From Collimonas fungivorans Ter331 (GTDB lineage: Bacteria > Pseudomonadota > Gammaproteobacteria > Burkholderiales > Burkholderiaceae_D): a stretch of DNA of 64,000 nucleotides. This document shows, piece by piece, positions 44,089 through 53,257 of this stretch. A program made the position numbers and the translations under genes. Position 1 is the stretch's first letter, and each line of letters begins with the position of its first letter. Location: positions 4,759,424-4,823,423 of the forward strand of contig NC_015856.1 of assembly GCF_000221045.1 (NCBI RefSeq), read 5' to 3'. The notes under the pieces were generated by a model, which was not told the origin of the DNA, searched no databases, and worked only from the letters and a program-made list of their open reading frames with translations.

Positions 44089-46731
44089 TTATGCAGCCTT
44101 GCGCTTGGCGACCACCCTTTTGGGCGCCGCCTTTTTTACCGCTGCCTTTTTCACCGTCGGTTTTTTGGCCGCCGGCTTCTTCGCCACCGCGGTCACCTCA
44201 TCCTCTTCACCTTCGACGGCCGCAGCTTTCGCCTTGCCCTTCGGCGGCGCCTTGGCTTTGCGTTCTTCGAACTCGAAGCTGACCTTGCCATCCTTGCCCT
44301 TGACCAGGAAGGCCTTGAACGGACGGCGCGTACGCTGCGAAATGAAACCAGGCAACAGATCGGTCTTGCCGTCGTTGAGCAGCTTGACCATTTGCTCCGG
44401 CAGGATTTCCTGCTGCAGGATGATGCGACCGCTGCGGAAATCGCAAGCCTTCGGTTTCGCTACCGCCTTTTCGCAGACATAGGCCAGGCCCATTTCGTAG
44501 ACGCCGTTGCCGCATTTCGGGCATGGGCCCAGCGCGGTCTGGCCGGTGAAATCGACACCCTCGCCGTCTTCGCCTTCATCGTCGTTCTGGCCAAAATCGA
44601 ATTCCAGCTTGTAGTTCTTGATCTCTTCGTCGCGGCTGATTTTCAGGATCGCGGCAAACGGACGCCCCATCTTCGAGCGGAATCCTTGCAGCGGTCCGAT
44701 GGTGCGCTTGGTCAGCAACTCTTCGACTTCAGAAATCTCGAACTGGCGGCTGCCCGGCGTCTTGCTCATCGAGAATTCGCATTTGGTGCAGGCGAAGCGG
44801 CGATAGTTTTCCTTGACCACACTGCCGCAGTTCGGACACGGCGCCAGCAGGGTCGCATAATCGCCCGGGATGGTGTCGTTATCGTATTCCTTGGCGCGCT
44901 TGACGATGATCTGGGTCAGCTGCGCGATTTCACGCATGAACTCTTCACGGCTGATGGTGCCGCGCTCGATCTGCGACAGCTTGTGTTCCCATTCGCCGGT
45001 CAGCTCGGGTTCGGTCAGCTCATCGACGCCGAGGCCATGCAGCAAGGTCATCAGCTGGAACGCCTTGGCGGTCGGCATCATTTCCCGACCTTCGCGCAAC
45101 AGGTATTTTTCGTACAGCAAACCTTCGATGGTGGCAGCACGCGTGGCCGGTGTACCGAGGCCCTTGCCGGCCATCGCTTCGCGCAGCTCGCCGTCGTCCA
45201 GCAGCTTGCCCGCGCCTTCCATCGCCGACAGCAAGGTCGCTTCGGTGTAGCGCGCCGGCGGTTTGGTGACCAGGCCGTTGGCGGTGATCTTGTCGGTCTT
45301 GACCTTCTCGTCCTTGGCCACTGCAACCAGCGTACCGCTGTTTTCCGGATCTTTTTCATCCGCGGCTTCCTTGCCGTAGATCGCCAGCCAGCCCGGATTC
45401 GTCATGACCTTGCCTTCAGTCTTGAACTGATGGCCGGACACTTCGGTGTAGCGGGTGGTGACCTGGAACTCGGCGGCCGGGAAAAACACGGCCATGAAAC
45501 GGCGCGTCACCAGGTCGTACAGCTTCTGTTCCGGCTCCGACAGGTTCTTCGGCGCCTGCGTGGTCGGGATGATCGCAAAGTGATCGCTGATCTTGGTGTT
45601 GTCGAAGATGCGCTTGTTCGGCTTGACCCAGCCTTTGTTCAGGATCTGCGCCGCGAACTGCTGGTAGTTGTTGTTCTCCGACACCGTTTCCAGCGCCTGC
45701 TTGACGGTGCTCAGGTAATCTTCCGGCAGGTGGCGCGAATCGGTACGCGGATAAGTCAGCACCTTGTGCTTTTCGTACAACGCCTGCGCCAGGCCGAGGG
45801 TGTTCTTGGCGGAAAAACCGAAACGCGAGTTGGCTTCGCGCTGCAGACTGGTCAGGTCGAACAGCGCCGGCGCCATCGAGGTAGTCGGCTTCGATTCTTC
45901 CCGCACTGCACCCATCTTGCCGCGGCAGGCGGCCACGATCGATTCGGCCGCGGCTTTGCTCCACAGGCGCTCGGCGCGCTTTTCCGGATCGTTCTCGTCC
46001 TTCTTGTGGGCAGTGTCGAGCCAGCGGCCTTCATAGATGCCGGCGGCGCACACGAATTCTGCGCGCACTTCCCAGAAATCGCGCGGCACGAACTTCTTGA
46101 TCTTCTCTTCGCGTTCGACCACGATCGACAGCGTCGGCGTCTGCACCCGGCCGACGGTGGTCAAATAGAAACCGCCTTCTTTCGAATTGAAGGCGGTCAT
46201 TGCACGCGTGCCGTTGATGCCGATCAGCCAGTCCGCTTCGCTGCGACAGCGGGCGGCATCGGCCAGCGGCAACATGTCCTTGTCCTCGCGCAGGTGGGTG
46301 AAGCCGTCGCGTATCGCGCCCGGCGTCATCGATTGCAGCCACAGCCGCTTGACCGGCTGCTTGGCTTTCGTATATTGCGCGATCAGGCGGAAAATCAGCT
46401 CGCCTTCACGCCCGGCGTCGCAGGCGTTGATCAGGGCGGTGACATCCTTGCGCTTGATCAGCTTGTTGAGCACCTTGAGGCGCGACTCGGTCTTGGCGAT
46501 CGGGTTCAGCGCAAAATGCGGCGGGATCATCGGCAGGTGGGTGAAGGTCCATTTGCCGCGCTTGACGTCGTATTCTTCAGGAACCGCGATTTCCAGCAGG
46601 TGGCCGACCGCCGAGGAAAGGACGTATTCGTCGGATTCAAAGTACTCATCGTGCTTGGTGAAGCCGCCGAGCGTCTTCGCGATGTCGTTCGCGACAGAAG
46701 GTTTCTCAGCAATGATGAGGGTCTTGCTCAT
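44089..46731 (-). CDS. topB: DNA topoisomerase III
   Basis: 880 residues, longer than E. coli TopB (653). Toprim domain starts at LIIAEKPSVANDIA, the DxD acidic pair is in NACDAGREGELIF, and the strand-passing Tyr is in LTYPRTDSRHL (near 325). After the core come two zinc-ribbon-like modules (CPNCGSVVK with CTKCEF; CPKCGNGVYE with ACDFRSG) and a Lys/Ala/Val-rich tail (about 845-880) like histone H1. It relaxes negative supercoils and separates linked DNAs. The extended form is common in Burkholderiales. It has its own terminator. Confidence 0.95.
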   Translation of the reverse strand: MSKTLIIAEKPSVANDIAKTLGGFTKHDEYFESDEYVLSSAVGHLLEIAVPEEYDVKRGKWTFTHLPMIPPHFALNPIAKTESRLKVLNKLIKRKDVTALINACDAGREGELIFRLIAQYTKAKQPVKRLWLQSMTPGAIRDGFTHLREDKDMLPLADAARCRSEADWLIGINGTRAMTAFNSKEGGFYLTTVGRVQTPTLSIVVEREEKIKKFVPRDFWEVRAEFVCAAGIYEGRWLDTAHKKDENDPEKRAERLWSKAAAESIVAACRGKMGAVREESKPTTSMAPALFDLTSLQREANSRFGFSAKNTLGLAQALYEKHKVLTYPRTDSRHLPEDYLSTVKQALETVSENNNYQQFAAQILNKGWVKPNKRIFDNTKISDHFAIIPTTQAPKNLSEPEQKLYDLVTRRFMAVFFPAAEFQVTTRYTEVSGHQFKTEGKVMTNPGWLAIYGKEAADEKDPENSGTLVAVAKDEKVKTDKITANGLVTKPPARYTEATLLSAMEGAGKLLDDGELREAMAGKGLGTPATRAATIEGLLYEKYLLREGREMMPTAKAFQLMTLLHGLGVDELTEPELTGEWEHKLSQIERGTISREEFMREIAQLTQIIVKRAKEYDNDTIPGDYATLLAPCPNCGSVVKENYRRFACTKCEFSMSKTPGSRQFEISEVEELLTKRTIGPLQGFRSKMGRPFAAILKISRDEEIKNYKLEFDFGQNDDEGEDGEGVDFTGQTALGPCPKCGNGVYEMGLAYVCEKAVAKPKACDFRSGRIILQQEILPEQMVKLLNDGKTDLLPGFISQRTRRPFKAFLVKGKDGKVSFEFEERKAKAPPKGKAKAAAVEGEEDEVTAVAKKPAAKKPTVKKAAVKKAAPKRVVAKRKAA

Positions 46732-46840
46732 AGTGTCGTCTCGAAAGTAGCGCGCATTATTTCAGCGCATGTTTTTGCTTTGGCTCGCAAGCGTCAATCC
46801 GGAAATTTAGTTGCCAGCGGGAAATCACCCGTAATATATC

Positions 46841-46873
46841 AGCAAACATCGCAGCAAACATCGCAGCAAACTT
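46841..46873. repeat. Short 12-bp tandem repeat
   Basis: About 2.7 copies of AGCAAACATCGC (46841-46852, 46853-46864, then AGCAAAC from 46865) in the 245-bp gap between smg and topB. A multiple of three, so it reads as a repeated MFAA peptide in an unsupported minus-strand frame. No other feature is visible in this gap. Confidence 0.7.
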
Positions 46874-46977
46874 CACGGCCGGCGCCGCATAATGCGGCCA
46901 ATGATAAGCGGGTTGTTGGAAAAATCGCAAGCAGCAAGACCTCGGTCTGGCCAGCATGCAGCAGGTGAACGTCGTGT

Positions 46978-47457
46978 TTAATGCAGCTGGCGCGGCTCAG
47001 GATCGTCGTCTTCGTCGAGAAACAGCTCGTCGAACATCAGGCCGTCCGGCTCCTTGCCCTGGCTCCATAGCACCATCAATACGATCACCTTGAGTTTGTC
47101 GAGCGGGACCGGGGTCTCGCTGACGGTCAGCGCACGCTCAATGACAATCTCGCGTTGCACCGGGTTGAGCATCTTGGCCGATTCCAGGAACTGGATGAAG
47201 CCGATCGCAGGAATGCCCAGTACATCAATCTCTTGCTGGGCGTAAATACGGATGCCAAAAGAAAAAGCGGTTTGCTGCGGATATTTATCGGCGAACTCGT
47301 GGTTGGTTTCCGCCAGATCCGTCAGCCAGCCGAGCGCCTTGGCTATCTCTTCTTCTTCAAAGCCGATCGCCGACAGCTTCTTGACCAAAGCCTCCGGTTC
47401 AGGGCAGGCATCGGGCCGATAATAAGTTTCATACAGATAAACAAGGACTTCAAACAT
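46978..47457 (-). CDS. smg: Smg family protein (DUF494)
   Basis: 159 residues, cytosolic, acidic C-terminus (LDEDDDPEP). [13 protein letters not shown] and [17 protein letters not shown] are typical of Smg/DUF494 proteins, which lie next to dprA in many gamma- and betaproteobacteria. The function is unresolved. It follows dprA after 171 bp on the minus strand. That gap contains GGTAAG and GGGTAAG direct repeats and an AT-rich TATACGTATATTAG stretch, possibly its own promoter. Confidence 0.88.
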   Translation of the reverse strand: MFEVLVYLYETYYRPDACPEPEALVKKLSAIGFEEEEIAKALGWLTDLAETNHEFADKYPQQTAFSFGIRIYAQQEIDVLGIPAIGFIQFLESAKMLNPVQREIVIERALTVSETPVPLDKLKVIVLMVLWSQGKEPDGLMFDELFLDEDDDPEPRQLH

Positions 47458-47628
47458 GGTTCTACTGTATCGCTAAGGTAAGGGTAAGACAAGCAAAGTA
47501 CAAGGGTAAGCGCAAAAACGCAGGGCAATAAAGCCGTTTCAGCCAACAGTATACGTATATTAGTATCGCAGATTTATGCCGGACCGCCCGAAATGGCAAA
47601 ATATCATCCTCCTCGCGCCAGGCTTGTA

Positions 47629-48846
47629 TCAGCCGATGCGGCGGTAAATTGCGCCGGGCAAAGCCTCTATCAGCCCCGCCAGCTCCAGCTCCAGCAACCG
47701 TCCGCCCAGGCTCGCCGCATCGCTGCCGCTGCGCGCCGCCAGAACGTCGAAACCGACCGGATCATACCCGAGTATGGCAAGCAGCTCCTGACCGCCGCTG
47801 TCAGCCGGCGCGGCGCTGGGCATCGCCGCGGGTTGCGCTGGGGTTGCCACTGCTGCCTGTAAACTGCCCAGTTCCTCCAGGATATCCTGGGCCGACTCCA
47901 CCAGCTTGGCGCCCTGCTTGATCAGCTGGTGGCAACCTTTCGACAGCGGCGAATGGATCGAGCCGGGGATCGCGAACACGTCCCGTCCCTGCTCGGCCGC
48001 CATCCTGGCGGTGATCAGCGAACCGGACTGGGCCGCCGCCTCGACTACCAGCACGCCGCGCGCCAGGCCGGAAATGATGCGGTTGCGGCGCGGAAAGTTG
48101 GCGGCGACGCCAGGCATGCCCAGCGGGTATTCGCTGACGATGCAGCCGGCCTCGGCAATCTGGTGCGCCAGCCCGCGATTGCGCGCCGGGTAGACGATGT
48201 CAGCGCCGGTGCCGATCACCGCCACCGTGCTGCCGCCCTCGGGATTGCCGGCGGCGCCGCGCAAAGCGCCCTGGTGGGCGGCGGCGTCTATCCCCAAGGC
48301 CATGCCGGAGATGACGGTAAGGCCGCGCTGGCTGAGGATTTCGGCAAAGCGGTCGGCATTGGCGACGCCCTGCACCGTAGCGTTGCGGCTACCGACCACC
48401 GCCATGGCCGGCCGCTCCAGCAGTTCGGCGCGGCCCTTCACGTACAGCATCAGCGGTGGATCGGAAATGTCCAGCAGGGCTTGCGGATAGGCGCTGTCGG
48501 CTAGCGTGAACAGCCGGTTTCCCGGCTGTTGCAACCATTCCTGGGTGCGCTCTATCAGCGCCTGGACGGCATCCGATGGCGCCGCCAGCAAGGCGTAGGC
48601 AATGCGTTCGGGCACTACCTTGTGCAGGGCGGAGAAGGAACAGGAAAAGATGTTGGCCGGCAGGCCGAAGGCCACCAGCAGCCGGCGCGCAGTTTCCGCG
48701 CCGACACCGGCTGTCTGCTCCAGACGCAACCAGGCTGCCAGCTCATCTGCATCAACTGCAGCATCCGTTGCATTGCCGGCGGCTGGCGGGCGGCGGTCTG
48801 CACCGCCGCCGCCGTCATGAAGCTTATCGTCGTTTATCGTTGTCAA
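47629..48846 (-). CDS. dprA: DNA-processing protein DprA
   Basis: 405 residues. An N-terminal SAM-like helical part (LRLEQTAGVGAETARRLLVAFG, about 40-61), the Rossmann-fold DprA core (AVVGSRNATVQGVANADRFAE; ISGMALGIDAAAHQGAL; FPRRNRIISGLARGVLVVEAA; SGSLITARMAAEQGRDVFAIPGS split over the core) and a C-terminal winged-helix domain (DPVGFDVLAARSGSDAASLG). It loads RecA on incoming single-stranded DNA in transformation. The start is 15 bp after the LysM gene. A later start is possible since residues 1-35 are low-complexity. Confidence 0.93.
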   Translation of the reverse strand: MTTINDDKLHDGGGGADRRPPAAGNATDAAVDADELAAWLRLEQTAGVGAETARRLLVAFGLPANIFSCSFSALHKVVPERIAYALLAAPSDAVQALIERTQEWLQQPGNRLFTLADSAYPQALLDISDPPLMLYVKGRAELLERPAMAVVGSRNATVQGVANADRFAEILSQRGLTVISGMALGIDAAAHQGALRGAAGNPEGGSTVAVIGTGADIVYPARNRGLAHQIAEAGCIVSEYPLGMPGVAANFPRRNRIISGLARGVLVVEAAAQSGSLITARMAAEQGRDVFAIPGSIHSPLSKGCHQLIKQGAKLVESAQDILEELGSLQAAVATPAQPAAMPSAAPADSGGQELLAILGYDPVGFDVLAARSGSDAASLGGRLLELELAGLIEALPGAIYRRIG

Positions 48847-48861
48847 CAGCAGTAAAGACCT

Positions 48862-49926
48862 TTATTCCGGCGACCTGGCGATATCGCCGATATCGACCGT
48901 GTTCTGGACTTCCATGATCAGGCCATAGGAAATATGGTTGAAGACACGGAAAATGAACAGGGTACCGTATTGTTCATCCGGCAGCTTGACCTTCTTGTTG
49001 TGATCGGCAGGATCCTTGACGGTTTTGCCGAAACGGTACAGCTGCAACACGGTGCCGATATCGATATTGTCAGCCTTGCCGCGGTTGATGCTGAGGATCT
49101 GGTTCTGCGCCGCGGTAGCCACGCCGCCATAGACCGAGACCACGCGAGCATTGACTTCGGTGGCCGGCGCATGCGGCACATAGTTCAGGATCGGCTCAAC
49201 CGGGCGCGGGATGATGCGGTCGCCGACCTGCATTTCTTCCTTGGTGTCGATCACGCTGAATGTCGCCGCTTCGTCGGCAGTCTTGCCCCTGCGCTCCAGC
49301 TTCAGGGTGCCCAGGTACAGCGCTTCATTGGCGATGACCTTGCCGGTGTCCGGATCCTTGAGCGGATTGCCGGGACGGAATACCTGGAACGCGCTGGCGT
49401 CAGCCAGGTCGCCGCGGACATAGGCTTTGTCGCCCTTGCCGAGATTCAGGTGGCCGTCCTGGACCGCCACGATATGTGGCGAATTCTTCAACTCGTCGTC
49501 TTCGACGATCAGCGGCTGCGACAGGAACGGGCCGATGGCGTCGGTGGAAATGGCGGTGATCGCATCGCGGCCTATGCCTTGCACGCGCGTTTGCGGCGAC
49601 AATTTGACAACGCCCGGTTCGCCGGCCGATTTGCCGAGGCGCAGGCGGCCGTTGACGCGGTCGAAATAGACGATCTGGCCTGGATAAATCCAGTGCGGAT
49701 TGCGGATCTGGTCCTGGTTCAGGCCCCATACTTGCGGCCAGCACCATGGATGTTGCAGGAACTGCCCGGAGATTCCCCACAGCGTATCGCCACGCACCAC
49801 AACGTGCTGGTCCGGGGCATTGGGCAAGAATTCACAACGCATGGTCTTGACCGCTTGGGCATGGGCCATGCCGCCAAATCCGGCACTTAAAGCAAGAAGG
49901 AGTGCAGCTGTGCTAAACTTTTTCAT
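48862..49926 (-). CDS. LysM peptidoglycan-binding domain protein
   Basis: 354 residues with a signal peptide cut near AHA-QAV. One LysM domain (about 42-92: VVRGDTLWGISGQFLQHPWCWPQVWGLN followed by IRNPHWIYPGQIVYF) with Cys in the loop, then a region of beta-rich segments without an enzymatic motif. Such proteins are encoded between def and dprA in most Burkholderiales and are thought to act in the cell wall. Divergent from def across 183 bp and followed closely by dprA. Confidence 0.9.
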   Translation of the reverse strand: MKKFSTAALLLALSAGFGGMAHAQAVKTMRCEFLPNAPDQHVVVRGDTLWGISGQFLQHPWCWPQVWGLNQDQIRNPHWIYPGQIVYFDRVNGRLRLGKSAGEPGVVKLSPQTRVQGIGRDAITAISTDAIGPFLSQPLIVEDDELKNSPHIVAVQDGHLNLGKGDKAYVRGDLADASAFQVFRPGNPLKDPDTGKVIANEALYLGTLKLERRGKTADEAATFSVIDTKEEMQVGDRIIPRPVEPILNYVPHAPATEVNARVVSVYGGVATAAQNQILSINRGKADNIDIGTVLQLYRFGKTVKDPADHNKKVKLPDEQYGTLFIFRVFNHISYGLIMEVQNTVDIGDIARSPE

Positions 49927-50109
49927 ATTGTTTCCGGTGGATACTGCGTTAAATTGGCGCTTACTTGGCGCTTATACCCTCGTTTCGTCGCCGCGGCTTT
50001 GATCGGCAAAGCAAAAAACTTGCCATAGTGAATCAAATTTTGCCCATAATCGATTGAACTAGCAAGAGAAAACCCTTTCCAAACCGCCTAAATTGTTACG
50101 CAAACCTGT

Positions 50110-50640
50110 ATGTCCTTATTAAATATCCTGCGTTATCCTGACGTCCGTTTGCACAAAATTGCCAAGCCTGTGACAGTTTTTGACACCCGGCTCAAAAAAT
50201 TGATCGCCGACATGGCCGAAACCATGTACGAAGCGCCCGGCGTCGGGCTGGCTGCTTCGCAAGTCGACGTCCACGAACAACTGGTGGTGATCGACACGTC
50301 CGATACCGGCACCGACCTGCGGGTTTTCATCAATCCGGAAATCCTCTGGGCCAGCGAAGAAAAGCAGATCTACGATGAAGGCTGCCTGTCGGTGCCCGGC
50401 GTCTACGATGGCGTCGAACGTCCGGCACGAATCAAGGTGCGCGCCCTGGATGCCGACGGCAAGCCGTTTGAGGTCGATGCCGATGGCTTGCTGGCGGTGT
50501 GCATCCAGCATGAGATGGATCACTTGATGGGCAAGGTTTTTGTTGAATACCTGTCGCCTTTGAAGCGCAACCGGATCAAGGCCAAGATGCTCAAGGAAGA
50601 ACGCGAGCTGAAGCGCGACAAGCAATACGCTACAAGATAG
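50110..50640 (+). CDS. def: Peptide deformylase
   Basis: 176 residues. It removes the N-formyl group from new proteins with a metal ion. All three family motifs are present: GVGLAASQ (about 45-52), EGCLSVP (about 93-99) and QHEMDHL (about 136-142), which supply the Cys and two His ligands and the catalytic Glu. First gene of the conserved def-fmt pair. Confidence 0.97.
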   Translation: MSLLNILRYPDVRLHKIAKPVTVFDTRLKKLIADMAETMYEAPGVGLAASQVDVHEQLVVIDTSDTGTDLRVFINPEILWASEEKQIYDEGCLSVPGVYDGVERPARIKVRALDADGKPFEVDADGLLAVCIQHEMDHLMGKVFVEYLSPLKRNRIKAKMLKEERELKRDKQYATR

Positions 50641-50659
50641 GCAACCTTTTTATATATTG

Positions 50660-50701
50660 CGGGACAAATGGCAAGGAACCCGTTTCCTGCTTTTTGTCCC
50701 G
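50660..50701 (+). other. Long inverted repeat between def and fmt
   Basis: A 9-bp outer stem CGGGACAAA/TTTGTCCCG (50660-50668, 50693-50701) and a 5-bp inner stem AGGAA/TTCCT (50674-50678, 50684-50688). It fills most of the 119-bp def-fmt gap. No T-run follows. It may attenuate or be an mRNA processing site. Confidence 0.5.
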
Positions 50702-50759
50702 TAACTATTTTGGCCTTCCGCATTGGCCTCCCGCATTAGCCTCCTGTACTATCGCCCTC

Positions 50760-51713
50760 ATGAAAATCATCTTCGCCGGAACCCCTGAATTCGCCGCGGT
50801 GGCGCTCAAGGCCTTGCACGACGCCGGCCATCAGGTCCCGCTGGTGCTGACCCAGCCCGACCGTCCCGCCGGCCGCGGCATGCAGCTGCATGCATCGCCG
50901 GTCAAGCAGTTTGCGCTGGACCATCAGATAGCGGTAGCGCAGCCGGTATCGCTGCGGCTGGACGGCAAGTACCCGGACGTCGCCAGAGAAGCCCATGCGC
51001 TGCTGCAAGCCACGCCGCACGACATCATGGTGGTGGCCGCCTACGGCCTGATCCTCCCGTCCAGCGTGCTGGACATCCCGCCGCGCGGCTGCCTCAACAT
51101 CCACGGTTCGCTGCTGCCGCGCTGGCGCGGCGCGGCGCCTATCCACCGGGCGATCGAAGCCGGCGACAGCGAAACCGGCATCACCATCATGCAAATGGAC
51201 CAGGGACTGGATACGGGTGCAATGCTGCTGATCGAGAAAATGACGATCGGCGCCAGCGACACTACCGGCACGCTGCATGACAAGATGGCAAAACTCGGCG
51301 GCGACTTGATTGTCGAAGCGCTGCGCCGGCTGGAGCAGAATGTCTTGCCTGCTACGCCGCAGCCGGAGCAGGGCGTGACCTATGCCGCCAAGATCAGCAA
51401 GGAAGAAGCGGCTCTCGATTTCTCGCTGCCGGCTGAAGTCCTGGAACGCAAGATACGCGCGTTCAATCCGTTCCCGGCCGCTGCCGCCGTGTTCGCCGGG
51501 GTCACCCTGAAGTTGTGGCAGGCACAAGTGATTGCCGCCGACGGCAAGCATGCCGCCGGGACCGTCATCAGCGCCGATCCGCAAGATGGCGTGATCGTCG
51601 CCTGTGGCAGCGGTGCATTGCGCATTACCGAATTGCAAAAGCCGGGCGGCAAACGCTTGCCGGCGGCTGAGTTCCTGAAAGCTTTCCCGATGCAGGGCGG
51701 CAGATTCAACTAA
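50760..51713 (+). CDS. fmt: Methionyl-tRNA formyltransferase
   Basis: 317 residues. It formylates initiator Met-tRNA from 10-formyl-tetrahydrofolate. [15 protein letters not shown] opens the N-terminal domain; [21 protein letters not shown] (about 107-127) holds the catalytic Asn/His; [13 protein letters not shown] holds the Asp. The C-terminal OB-like domain (about 208-317) contains [10 protein letters not shown]. The ATG at 50760 gives the family start [11 protein letters not shown]. It converges on the mutarotase gene with only 7 bp between stops. Confidence 0.97.
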   Translation: MKIIFAGTPEFAAVALKALHDAGHQVPLVLTQPDRPAGRGMQLHASPVKQFALDHQIAVAQPVSLRLDGKYPDVAREAHALLQATPHDIMVVAAYGLILPSSVLDIPPRGCLNIHGSLLPRWRGAAPIHRAIEAGDSETGITIMQMDQGLDTGAMLLIEKMTIGASDTTGTLHDKMAKLGGDLIVEALRRLEQNVLPATPQPEQGVTYAAKISKEEAALDFSLPAEVLERKIRAFNPFPAAAAVFAGVTLKLWQAQVIAADGKHAAGTVISADPQDGVIVACGSGALRITELQKPGGKRLPAAEFLKAFPMQGGRFN

Positions 51714-51720
51714 ACGCCGA

Positions 51721-52572
51721 TCAGGCCGCCAGCACGCATTCCAGGTTTTGAGAACCGCTCCAGCTGGCGTTCGGCGCCAGCTGGAGCGGATGCTCGACTG
51801 CGGCGGCCTCGATGCAGACAAACTGCTGGTAAGAGTCCAGCTTCAGGTCGGCAATTTTTGCGCAGCCGTTTTCCCAAGGATTCCACACCACCGCATCGGC
51901 AAACCCAGACTGGGTAGCGATCACGCTTTGCTTGTGACTGCTTAGCGTAATCGGCTTGTCGACCGCAAAATAAACCCGGTCAACTTCCTCAGTGATATGC
52001 AGTACCTCTTCCTCTGCAACCTTGATGCTGCGGTCGTCGACCGAGTCGCGGTAGCGATAGCCTTTGAGGCCGTACAAGGCAGCTTCGGCAACCTGCGCAT
52101 TCAGGTAGGTATGCAAGGCGCAGGTGAATTCGAAAGGCTGGCTGCCGGTATTTTTCACCACCAGCTCGGTGTTCAGGCTCTGGCCGGAAAATGTGATGCG
52201 CAATTCAAGCGCGAATGCATGCGGGAATACCTGCCGGGTCTGTTCCGAATCGGTCAGGCCGAGGCAGATCAAGCCGCTGCCATCTACTTGGCGCGAGGAC
52301 TCCAGCAAGGCCCATGCGCTAAGGCGGGCAAAACCGTGTTTCGGCAACGGCCCTTCGCTGGCGAACTGCGGGAAAATCACCGGGATGCCGCCGCGGATTG
52401 CAGCGTCGCTGCGCCATGAATTGAGCGGACTCATGAACAGACGCTCGACGCCGTCCGGTCCGCGCCAGGAACAGACATGACCGCCGTGCAGCGCCACCTC
52501 CACCCGCGCGCCGTCGGCGGCGATGGCGATGATGAAATCATTGGTTTCTTGCAGGTTTTTCGGATTTAGCAC
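51721..52572 (-). CDS. D-hexose-6-phosphate mutarotase (aldose 1-epimerase family, YeaD-like)
   Basis: About 284 residues. Aldose-epimerase fold with HGGHVCSWRG near the N-terminus, the phosphate-contacting SPLNSW and RGGIPVIFPQF segments, catalytic His in CALHTYL and catalytic Glu near the C-terminal FVCIEAAAVEHP. This pattern fits glucose-6-phosphate 1-epimerases. A GGGAGGG ribosome site (52579-52585) lies one base before an ATG (52578) but seven bases before GTG 52572, which is the better start. It converges on fmt. Confidence 0.85.
   Translation of the reverse strand: MLNPKNLQETNDFIIAIAADGARVEVALHGGHVCSWRGPDGVERLFMSPLNSWRSDAAIRGGIPVIFPQFASEGPLPKHGFARLSAWALLESSRQVDGSGLICLGLTDSEQTRQVFPHAFALELRITFSGQSLNTELVVKNTGSQPFEFTCALHTYLNAQVAEAALYGLKGYRYRDSVDDRSIKVAEEEVLHITEEVDRVYFAVDKPITLSSHKQSVIATQSGFADAVVWNPWENGCAKIADLKLDSYQQFVCIEAAAVEHPLQLAPNASWSGSQNLECVLAA
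51755..51789. other. Perfect 15-bp palindrome within the 3' end of the mutarotase gene
   Basis: Arms 51755-51769 and 51775-51789 are exact complements round a 5-base TTCGG loop. It lies 42 bp past the fmt stop and inside the last codons of the convergent gene (the LAPNASWSGS segment). It has no T-run. It could end or stabilise fmt mRNA. Confidence 0.7.
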
Positions 52573-52627
52573 AATCATCCCTCCCGTCGCTGGTCGCGCC
52601 CCATCAACATTATGCAGAAGTTTACCG

Positions 52628-53116
52628 TCATATGGATTTGGAAACCGGAACGGCCAGGCTGATCCCGTGCTGCGTGAAGCCAAAGTGTTCATAGAAGCGA
52701 TGCGCGTCCATGCGTTTCAGGTTGGACGACAATGCAATCTTGTAGCAGCCGGCCTCGCCGGCGATGCGCACCGCATGATCGAGCATCAGGCTGCCTATGC
52801 CCTGGCCGCGGCAGGCGCGGCTGATGACGACCGCATCCATCACTGCCTGCTCGCTGCCTTCATGGGTCAGGCTGCAGAAAACCAGCAGGCTGAAGCTGCC
52901 GACCGCCACCCCGTCGGCAAATACCAGGAAAGCCCGGAAGTACGGATAGGCAGCCATCCTGGCCATGATCTGGCGCGCGCCTTCGGCATCCAGCGTGGCG
53001 CGGGTAGGCTGATCATCCATCTCGGCCAGCAGCGCCACCAAGGTCTCGGCGTCGCCAGGCGTGGCCTGGCGCACCGTGACCTGCGGCAAAGGACGATCGG
53101 AAACGGTGGAAGTCAT
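52628..53116 (-). CDS. GNAT family N-acetyltransferase
   Basis: 162 residues. GNAT fold with VRQATPGDAETLVALLAEMD at the start, acetyl-CoA pyrophosphate loop RGQGIGSLMLDHAV (about 104-117) and the C-terminal AHRFYEHFGFTQHG. The acceptor is unknown. The gene stands alone 55 bp upstream of the mutarotase gene start and downstream of the terminator of the phn operon. Confidence 0.88.
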   Translation of the reverse strand: MTSTVSDRPLPQVTVRQATPGDAETLVALLAEMDDQPTRATLDAEGARQIMARMAAYPYFRAFLVFADGVAVGSFSLLVFCSLTHEGSEQAVMDAVVISRACRGQGIGSLMLDHAVRIAGEAGCYKIALSSNLKRMDAHRFYEHFGFTQHGISLAVPVSKSI

Positions 53117-53181
53117 TGCTCTTTGCTCCGTGTCGGAATTATTCGTGAGTACAAGAACTATACCGAAAATTCCGCGCAGAG

Positions 53182-53228
53182 AAAAAATGGCGCGACCGGC
53201 TTGCGGAAAATCGCAAGCGGCGCGCCAT
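53182..53228 (-). terminator. Terminator of the phnCDE operon
   Basis: A long stem with small internal mismatches: ATGGCGCG plus GCTTGC on one side (53187-53204 region) and GCAAGC plus CGCGCCAT on the other (53213-53228), followed on the minus strand by six T (53182-53187). It lies 30 bp past the phnE stop. Confidence 0.85.
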
Positions 53229-53257
53229 CCATTGATGCAAAAACAGAAACGAAATAT

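Noticed and set aside
46841-46876. Possible CRISPR-like repeats
   Set aside because: The unit is 12 bp, contiguous, without spacers, and fewer than three full copies.
43993-46968. A 991-codon plus-strand open frame opposite topB
   Set aside because: It is the reverse of a clear topoisomerase III gene; the translation is rich in His, Arg, Leu and Phe with no domain, as expected for a high-GC antisense frame.
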